Below, piece by piece: positions 56,515 to 64,000 of a stretch of 64,000 nucleotides of DNA (the first letter of the stretch is position 1; the number at the start of each line of letters is the position of its first letter). The DNA comes from Adiantum capillus-veneris. Taxonomy: Eukaryota; Streptophyta; Polypodiopsida; Polypodiales; Pteridaceae. The notes below the pieces were generated by a model. The model searched no databases and was not told the origin of the DNA. It saw only the letters and a program-made list of their open reading frames with translations. The stretch is taken from positions 33,810,396-33,874,395 of the forward strand of contig CM043960.1 of NCBI GenBank assembly GCA_014529385.2, read 5' to 3'. The position numbers and the translations under genes are program-made.

Positions 56515-57123
56515 GTGGATCTTGTAACTAGTCGAGCACATCCTCTAGGAAACAGATTTATAATTGATCATAGATCTGACACCATAGTTTACTCAGCCCC
56601 ATTGCAGTATTGTTACACATGTAAAATGGACATTGATGTTGGGGAAGATTCTCCTTATATGGATGTTCTACGTGGGATGACCGAGTCTGACAATGTGGAT
56701 TGGGTCCACCTAACAGCAACCATAGACACTTGGGGAAATAGGGGGACAACGTGGGTAACACCTGAGGGGAATGAAATGCCACAACTTGTACCCTTAAATA
56801 TGATAGAAGCAATGCATATAGCTTCTGATGACCTACAAGATGAAGGCTTGACTGACATCGAAACTAGTAGCGTCTCACAAGACTATAGCCCACACGATTT
56901 GGAGTCAAAATCATCAATTGAAATTGACTCTGAGGACAAAGAATCTAAGTTAAATCTTAATGCAAATGTGGGGACAAACCATTCAGGGCCTAGTGGTACC
57001 CTAGATGATAATCTATCCAGGGGAGCAGAAGACACAAGTAGCGATTCATCTAGTGACTCTTCACTAGAGATCGGCCATAATAAAAAATTAGACAAGAAGA
57101 GTAAGAGATATAAGAGGCGATGA
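56515..57123 (+). pseudogene. Element A acidic linker region between protease and RT
   Basis: A 202-codon frame rich in Asp, Glu and Ser towards its end (TSSDSSSDSSLEIG), closing in a basic patch. No enzymatic motif. Its position corresponds to the acidic linker of element C at residues 612-645. Confidence 0.5.
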
Positions 57124-57589
57124 TATTGAGCAAATGTGCGTGCTAGCATAAATGAAAAGAAGTCTATCGTAGAATGGCTTAATATATAGGGGCATGTGAT
57201 GCTCATTGGAAGCTGGAAGATAACTAGGGTGAATACCTTCAAAGCGTTATGTGGTGTAGTCCACAACCCATTGACATCGCACATCTAGAGGCTACAGAGG
57301 AACCAAAGTTGAGCCGTACCATAAGGAGAGGACAAAATCAAGAGTTAGCTCAACAACAAAAGGAAGCAAAAGAGAAATCACAGTCCATAGAACAACAAGA
57401 CCCCATAGACTTACATCCTGCACCTGACCATTTCAAATCCTACATCACAAAGGAACGTAAGGTTGTGTATACGAAGGCAGAGAGGACACCTATCGATGGA
57501 AGTAATGGAGTCTATGACGGTCCAGCGATAGTTGAGAAAATAGAGTTAGCAGCCCCATGAGAAGAGTCCAAACCTGTTTTCATTGCCCA

Positions 57590-58112
57590 GATGTGATAGA
57601 GACTTAGAAGTATATACTTAAAGAACTTCTCAAGGAATTCAAGGATATATTTTCTTGGACATATCATGATATGAAAGGTGTTCCACCTCCGTGGTGCAAC
57701 ACAAAATCCCCATGAATAGCATGGCTAAACCACTCCATCAATGACCCTATCCAATGAATCCTTAGTATGCAAAGATTGTTCAAGAAGAGATTGAAAAGCT
57801 TATCAAATGTGGATCCATATACCCTATTGAGCACTCAGAATGGGTGTCTTCAATAGTGATTGTGCCAAAAAATAATGGGAAACTCAGAGTGTGTGTGGAT
57901 CTCAAGAAGGTCAATGCTGCTACTAGGAGGGACCATTACCCCTTGCCATATTCAGAACATGTGCTTGAAAGAGTTGCACGAAAGGAAGCTTATAGCTTTT
58001 TAGATGGGTACTTTGGCTACAATCAATCACAATTACACTAGAAGACCAAGATAAAATGGCTTTATAACCAAATTTGGAGTGTTCGCATTTCGTGTTATGG
58101 CAAGATAGCTCG
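57590..58112 (+). pseudogene. Element A reverse transcriptase, catalytic core deleted
   Basis: Starts with FKDIFSWTYHDMKGVP (Ty3 RT leader) and continues with VIVPKNNGKLRVCVDLKKVN, then HYPLPYSEHVLERVA and YSFLDGYFGYNQ. After a segment that would read TKFGVFAFRVM in shifted frames, the sequence jumps at about 58,100 straight to the connection domain (ARPLYKLL). The PFGL-to-YxDD-to-LGH section, about 150 residues in relatives such as element C, is absent. Inactive. Confidence 0.75.
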
Positions 58113-58685
58113 TCCTTTGTACAAGCTTCTTATTGAGTTCCATTGGACCGTGGAGTGTGAACATGCTTATGAGTCATTGAAAAGGACCTTGACAAGCACT
58201 CACATTCTATGAGTGCCTGATTGGAATGTAATTTTAAATGTGCATATTGATGCATCAAACTTTGCTATTCGGTGTGTTCGAGCTCAACCAAGGGAACATA
58301 AATTGGACTACCCCATTAGCTTTGCAAGTCATCAATTGAATGATGCTAGAGGAACTACACCACTACAGAGCGGGAAGGTTTAGCTATGATTTATGCAGTG
58401 AAGAAATTTTGCTTCTACCTTCTTGCCAACAAGTTTGTTTTTTATGTTGATCATGAAGCATTGTTGTATCTAGTAAATAAACCTTGTTCCACGAGAAGAA
58501 TTACACGATGGTTGTTAATTCTTCATGAGTTTGATTTTACCGTTGTGGTGAGACCTGGTAAAAGACATGACATGGAGGATCATTTGTCTCGCACACCCAA
58601 TGGTGAAGCCCCTACTAGATTCGATGATGAATTGCCCAATACTTCCCTATTCCTAGTGGAGACCATGCCTGAATGGAGATTGTGA
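58113..58685 (+). pseudogene. Element A RNase H region
   Basis: The connection KIARPLYKLL is followed by NVHIDASNFAI (catalytic Asp retained) and then, after a shift, AMIYAVKKFCFYLLANKF and FYVDHEALLYLVNK. HDMEDHLSRTPNGE closes the domain. There are in-frame stops at ~58,211 and ~58,381. No second archaeal-type RNase H follows, unlike element C. Confidence 0.7.
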
Positions 58686-58739
58686 ACTTTCTAGTTAATG
58701 GTTTTCCACCCAAGGAGCTTCGTGAGGAGATAGCTTGAA

Positions 58740-59605
58740 AACTGTTAAAAGATTGTAAACCTTATTCTCTCATTGTAGGAACTCTCTACAAGCAACGAAA
58801 GGACAATATTCTTAGACGTTGTGCCCATGATGATGAGTATTTATACATACTGCAAGAAGCCCGCATGGGTATAGCCAGGGGACATTTCTCACGGGAACTA
58901 ACTTCTAGAAAGGTGTTGCAAGCAGGCTATTGGTGGCCTACATTATTCAAGGATGCGTCACTTTTTTCAAAAGGATGTGATGAATGCCAACGTTACAAGA
59001 TCACCTAACAAAGGGATAAGATGACCTTGCATCCTGTTAAAGTGACTCAACCATTTGAAAAATGGGGTTTAGACTTTGTAGGTCCAATTAGTCTGGCAGC
59101 TCATAACACTCAATCTTGATATCTTATCATTGCCACTGACTATGTGACAAAGTGGGTGGAAGCCATGACGACACGCAAGGCTGATATAAGGTCAACTACT
59201 AAGTTTCTCTTTGAGAAAATTATTACAAGATTTTGTTGTCCCTTTGAGATTGTGAGTGACAATGGTACTCCTTTTATATATGGAGTTATAAAGGAGCTCA
59301 TGACATACTTCATGATAGCCCACCATAAGTCCACGTCTTATTATCCACAAGAAAATGGACAAGCTGAGAGCACTAACAAGACCTTAATTTCCATCTTGAC
59401 CAAAGCAGTCAAAGCTCATCGCACAGATTGGGATTTGAAGCTGACATCAGCTCTATGGACTTATCTTACTTCTTACAAAGTGTATATTAATTGTACACCA
59501 TTCAAAATGGTATATGGCCAAGAAGCAGTTATGCCATGGGAGTTTGTAATTCTTACTCTACGCGTAGCTTCACAAGAAGGTTGGGATGGTAACCCTTTAT
59601 TTTAG
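58740..59605 (+). pseudogene. Element A integrase
   Basis: Zinc-binding part with GHFSRELTSRKVLQAGYWWP and CDECQRYKIT. Core with KWGLDFVGPI (first Asp), IVSDNGTPF (second Asp) and NGQAESTNKTL (Glu), so the DDE triad is still readable. Stops at ~59,007 and ~59,118 break the frame. GQEAVMPWEF marks the end of the core. Confidence 0.75.
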
Positions 59606-60029
59606 TGTTTATATATCCTTGAAAGGTTAGATGAAGAAAGAAAATTAGCTGTGCAAAATGCACTTGTGGAGAAAGATAGGAGGAAGAAATGGTTTGATCG
59701 TCATCTAAAAACAAAGATATCAATGTTGGTGATAAAGTCCTTATGTATGGAGTGCGTAATGAAAAGAAAAAGTTAAAATATGTCGGAAAAGGACCATATA
59801 AAGTATGTGAAATTGCCCCACAGGTACCGTTCATGTGGAGACTCTTGATGGAGTTGAAACCATTGAATTCCTCAATGGGAGAAAATTGAAAAGATACTAT
59901 GATCCTTTAAGCCAAGAGGAGCTACGTGCGATCCATCAAAAAAAGATAGCCAAGGTACAAACAGCATTGAAGAAGATACAAGCTCAAACTGAGGCTAAGG
60001 AGCGACAACAACGCATAAGATGCCAATGA
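59606..60029 (+). pseudogene. Element A integrase C-terminal tail
   Basis: Frames broken by shifts contain RRKKWFDRH and, at 59,835-60,029, a charged helical tail (QEELRAIHQKKIAKVQTAL) ending in TGA. This is comparable in position to the post-integrase tail of other Ty3 elements. Confidence 0.5.
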
Positions 60030-60653
60030 GAGGCCAACCTTGTAGTTACACATGCATTCCACATTGAAATAGATGATGGTTGGTTGGACTTTGACACACC
60101 TCTATGATACCCTATTGCACTAAATAGCACCTATGGAAAAGTGCTATATAACGCCTTGTTAGACACAGGTGCTAAAGATAATATGTTGTCATATGGGGTG
60201 TGGTGTCAGTTGGGAAAGCCATCCCTATCTGAGAGTACTATCCAAGTCAAGGGTGTCAACAAGAAAAAAAATACAATTTTTAGTATCTGGCACACTTCTG
60301 TTAGTTATGACAACAGGGTTGTAGCTCAAGACTTTTTGGTCATGCCTGTCGGAGCTATGGAAGGTCATATAAACCTAGGATGCACATGGATGATAGGGAC
60401 CAAATGCACTATATATTGGGGGACAAGGAGTGTCACAATGCAAAAACAACCTCTTAGCTCTGTCACTCAAGCCATAGTCCCTAAGATATTACCTCTTGAG
60501 GAAATAAAACCAAAAACAATGCATGTCCAGGAGGTTGAACCATATGTCCCTATAGCCCAACTCTCTAGAGCCTTAGTTGAAACAAAGCTTGAGACACAAA
60601 AAGATATTAGTACAAAAGTCTTGCACCCCTTTAGTCGGAGTCAAAAACATTAG
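60030..60653 (+). pseudogene. Second retropepsin-like domain downstream of integrase (element A)
   Basis: A frame open from 60,141 encodes YNALLDTGAKDNMLSYGVW, an excellent match to the aspartic-protease active site (A-L-L-D-T-G-A). About 65 residues later it reads VMPVGAMEGHINLGCTWM, which matches the retropepsin segment preceding I-L-G-x-x-W-L. In-frame coding continues upstream to ~60,030 apart from one TGA. Position after the integrase is unusual for Ty3 elements; element A's regular protease region lies at 55.9-56.5 kb. It may be an accessory domain or a captured second protease. Confidence 0.6.
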
Positions 60654-61400
60654 TATATAAGTCTTCCAACCCCTTAGTCGGAGTCAAATACCACATGTAA
60701 GGTCACGTGTAACTTAAAAATGCATTAGTACATAAGTCTTGCACCCCTTTAGTCAGAGTCAAAGACCACATGTAAGGTAATAAGTATAAGAGTTAATCCC
60801 CAAAATCATATACATATAAATGGGATAAACCATATTTCCTCATTTGTTCAAAAAGCGAGGGATGTATTCCGCAAAGGCCCATAACATCGATGCAATAAGA
60901 AACCACTTACATATTCATGAGCATCCACTTTACATAATATTTACCATATTCCACAACCCATAATAACCATATTCGGCCACAATCCATCATAACCTTGTTC
61001 ACAACCAACCATTCATTCGGCTGATTTAAGCTATATTGTCCAAGATCTATATCCAAAACAGCATGAGGAATATTACAATACCAACAAGCTAACTACAACC
61101 CATCAAACAGTTTGGACAGCACTCCATTTCAAAAGCATACGTCACTTGAGATTGAGTCAGAGCAGCTAGCTCCACAATAGCATGCTTATCCTTGCCTTTG
61201 CCATATATCTGACACTTAACATTACCCCTTTGTAGGTAAAACCCTCACAGTCCTAACGTATAGACAACTCCTCACAAGTACTTACACACACTACCAATGC
61301 TAAGTGAGCATGTAAAGCTCACCTTTTCATAGGGTTTGGAGCAAGTAGCCTCCTTCCTTCATAACCGTATGGCGGGCCCAGCTTTAAGAGGGGGAAGGTG
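60654..61400. other. Gene-free stretch after element A
   Basis: Short tandem units with CCCCTTAGTCGGAGTCAAA occur three times from ~60,630 to 60,765; the rest is unique and AT-rich. No LTR copy recognised, no gene seen. Confidence 0.5.
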
Positions 61401-61416
61401 CAACAGCGCCGCCTTG

Positions 61417-61418
<2 letters not shown>

Positions 61419-61450
<32 letters not shown>

Positions 61451-61451
61451 T

Positions 61452-61487
<36 letters not shown>
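61419..61487 (+). repeat. Compound (CA)n-(GA)n microsatellite
   Basis: About 14 CA units, a short GATGAG link, and about 16 GA units. Confidence 0.95.
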
Positions 61488-61490
<3 letters not shown>

Positions 61491-61679
61491 TATATTAGAG
61501 TGTTGAATCGCAGACCCAACAGGAGGGAGCCACCGGTTATTAAGCAAAAGAAGACAACATTTACAGAGCCGGGTAGTCTGCCCATAACTCATTTATCAAG
61601 TAAGGGTTAGGTACCATTAAGGTACCAAGTGAATTCAAGCCGGCTATTTACCAAAGGTACCCAAGGCCAATAGTCCTAG

Positions 61680-62560
<881 letters not shown>

Positions 62561-62866
62561 TCCCAGGCGCCATACACAATGGGTTGGCAGTAGGCCCATT
62601 GTGTATAAGCCTACTGTCTTGTGAACTAGATGAGAGTAGCCAAAGTCGAGTATGAAGCATCAGCAAAGACGTGATAAGTCAAAGTGTCCTTGAAGAGGGT
62701 AAAGTCAATTTTATCAACAACAGAGTATCTAATATTGTCTTCAAGAAAGACATTACTCCTACAGGAGTTTTAAGGCTTTGGCAGCCAATTTGAAAAAAGT
62801 ATGGTTTTCATTCATAGTCTATCAATGATATATTTTATGCTTTTGCTCCTAATCCCAAAGGAATAC

Positions 62867-63181
62867 TCATATGTGTAGTTTTTTTATAAGTAACCTACTC
62901 CTGAAATCATTAGAAGAGAACTTAGCTAACTCTCCTTTGTGAGAAAGTTTCAGGGCAGGAATGTTTTCAATGAATTCAGATAACTCTGCCACCCCTTCCG
63001 TAGAGTTGTTGACAAGTTGGGCAAGGATATGGACACATTCATCAAATGACATGGTTTGAACCAAAGAGTTGTCTAGATCAACTGAAGCCCTTTCTATCAG
63101 TTCAGATGTCATAGGGTCAAGAATACATCTAAGTACCTGAAGTGATGCTTTAGAAAGAGGCTCCGTAGGAAGCTCTATCCA
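62867..63181 (-). CDS. Probable exon of an unidentified protein
   Basis: The minus-strand frame is open from just after a TAA at ~63,184 to a TGA-type stop at 62,867. It encodes a balanced, helix-rich sequence (LQVLRCILDPMTSELIERAS, later AQLVNNSTEGVAELSEFIEN and KLSHKGELAKFSSNDFRSRL) with amino-acid usage like a real protein and no low complexity. An ATG is available at 63,112, but similar-quality sequence extends upstream of it, so it is more likely an internal or last exon. I do not recognise the family; a helical-repeat protein is possible. Confidence 0.4.
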   Translation of the reverse strand, partial: WIELPTEPLSKASLQVLRCILDPMTSELIERASVDLDNSLVQTMSFDECVHILAQLVNNSTEGVAELSEFIENIPALKLSHKGELAKFSSNDFRSRLLIKKLHI

Positions 63182-63417
63182 TTAAGATAGTGCTAAGTTT
63201 TGTATAGTCCATAAAAAATTATTTAGAGAAATATGCCACCAAAGGTAAGAACTGGTACCTCTTCAGCCTTCAGCTGACCAGGTGAACTTATAAGGGTCGT
63301 GTGAAGAGAGCCCCATTCCTCAAGGATCAGTCCAACGTAAAATTATCTAGGACAGACACGGAGGGATTAAAATATAGTAATTAGGTCTTTGAATAGTAAC
63401 ACTACTATTCTTGGTGT

Positions 63418-63420
<3 letters not shown>

Positions 63421-63458
<38 letters not shown>
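63421..63458 (+). repeat. (GT)n microsatellite
   Basis: About 19 GT units in unique sequence. Confidence 0.95.
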
Positions 63459-63459
<1 letters not shown>

Positions 63460-63779
63460 CCAAAAACAATATAACATATACACCAAATAATCCTTTCAAA
63501 TTACAAAAGAAATTAGAAAATATGTCAATGAAAAGATGGTATAATTTCCATTCATAGTACAGAACAATCTTTATAGACAAGTGGTAAAATCAAGAGCCAG
63601 AAGATATAATAGTCTGTCATCTTCAAGCCAAGGAACTTTGTAAACCATAGTTGAGAAGGTAACCCTCACTTGCACCCATGGAAGTAGCACAACTTTTATT
63701 TAGAATTGACACTATATGCAGGTGATGCATGGGTTTCCTACATGTTATAGATGTCACTCAACTTAATTGCATTCAAAGA

Positions 63780-63995
63780 TAAATAATAAGAAAGGTAAAG
63801 CTAATCATATATTCAGACATGGTTTCATTTACAAGGGGGGAAAAACCATATGGAGCCCCTTGTGCTTTACAAGCTCTCAAGAAATAACGCCGGAGACGCG
63901 TTTTATGAGGCAATTTAGCCTCAAAGTGGGCCACATATACCTGTTTCTTGCCTTTACAGAGTTTGGCATTAATTGCCGCTATTTTTATGAGTCAT
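63780..63995 (-). other. Possible coding segment at window end
   Basis: A minus-strand frame reads through basic, protein-like sequence (AAINAKLCKGKKQ, then FEAKLPHKTRLRRYFLRACK) before stopping near 63,779. It could be an exon of the same gene as 62,867-63,181. No family is recognisable and there is no start codon, so this is weak. Confidence 0.2.
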
Positions 63996-64000
63996 TGGAT

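Larger units (their letters stand above)
36385..60800 (+). mobile_element. Element A: decayed Ty3-type LTR retrotransposon, split by element B
   Basis: The left part is 36.4-38,436 and the right part 54,362-~60.7 kb; the 15.9 kb between them is element B. Domain order on the plus strand is gag, zinc knuckles, protease-like, acidic linker, RT (truncated), RNase H, integrase, tail, second protease-like domain. Many in-frame stops and shifts mark it as the oldest of the nested elements. It lacks the extra archaeal-type RNase H found in element C, so it belongs to a different Ty3 lineage. The 3' LTR was not found. Tandem CCCCTTAGTCGGAGTCAAA repeats at 60,610-60,780 may mark its 3' part. Confidence 0.75.

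Overview
This is nuclear plant DNA from a large, transposon-rich genome. Splice sites (polypyrimidine tract + AG acceptors, GTAAGT/GTATGT donors), exons separated by kilobases of tandem repeats, and nested Ty3-type LTR retrotransposons all say eukaryote. A dual-RNase-H, Tat-like retroelement and a DUF7869-like plant transposase-family protein point to land plants. A fern, lycophyte or other seed-free plant is my best guess, but the species cannot be proven from the window. There are no operons, tRNAs, rRNAs or CRISPR arrays.

Left half (1-32.5 kb). A tandem/dispersed repeat family fills most of the space. It is built around a ~20-bp motif (GTCCACCACTTGTCCAAGCT) plus an adjacent 18-bp hairpin. 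The motif lies on the minus strand at ~1.5-8.95 kb and on the plus strand from ~11.3 to 32.45 kb, so the arrays face each other. The 22-27 kb part is a true higher-order repeat (alternating ~425- and ~441-bp monomers). Embedded in these arrays, all on the minus strand, are two FCP1/NIF-type HAD phosphatase-like genes (3.97-4.75 kb and 9.9-11.07 kb) and a broken gene. The broken gene's ParB-like part (14.9-17.5 kb) appears to splice across a repeat-filled intron into an intact SET-domain exon (11.74-12.30 kb). Directly after the last motif copy, on the plus strand and immediately behind a splice acceptor, lies a 1075-residue open frame (32,542-35,769). It resembles DUF8039/DUF7869 proteins with an RNase H-like DDE arrangement. 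It is the best candidate for a protein that acts on the motif arrays.

Right half (36-61 kb). This is a three-level nest of LTR retroelements with clean target-site duplications. The oldest is a decayed Ty3-type element A (plus strand, 36.4-38.4 and 54.4-60.7 kb), with the RT active-site region deleted and a second retropepsin-like domain after its integrase. Into its gag went element B (38,437-54,356; TSD cttaa), a gag-only element with 2.8-kb LTRs. Into B's 3' LTR went element C (44,338-53,069; TSD ccgt), an apparently intact, very young minus-strand element. C has near-identical LTRs and a single 1782-residue Gag-Pro-RT-RNaseH-aRNaseH-IN polyprotein.

Right end (61-64 kb) holds long (TG)n, (CA)n and (GA)n tracts, an AGTACC/AGTACTAG cryptic repeat, and probable minus-strand exon(s) of an unidentified gene.
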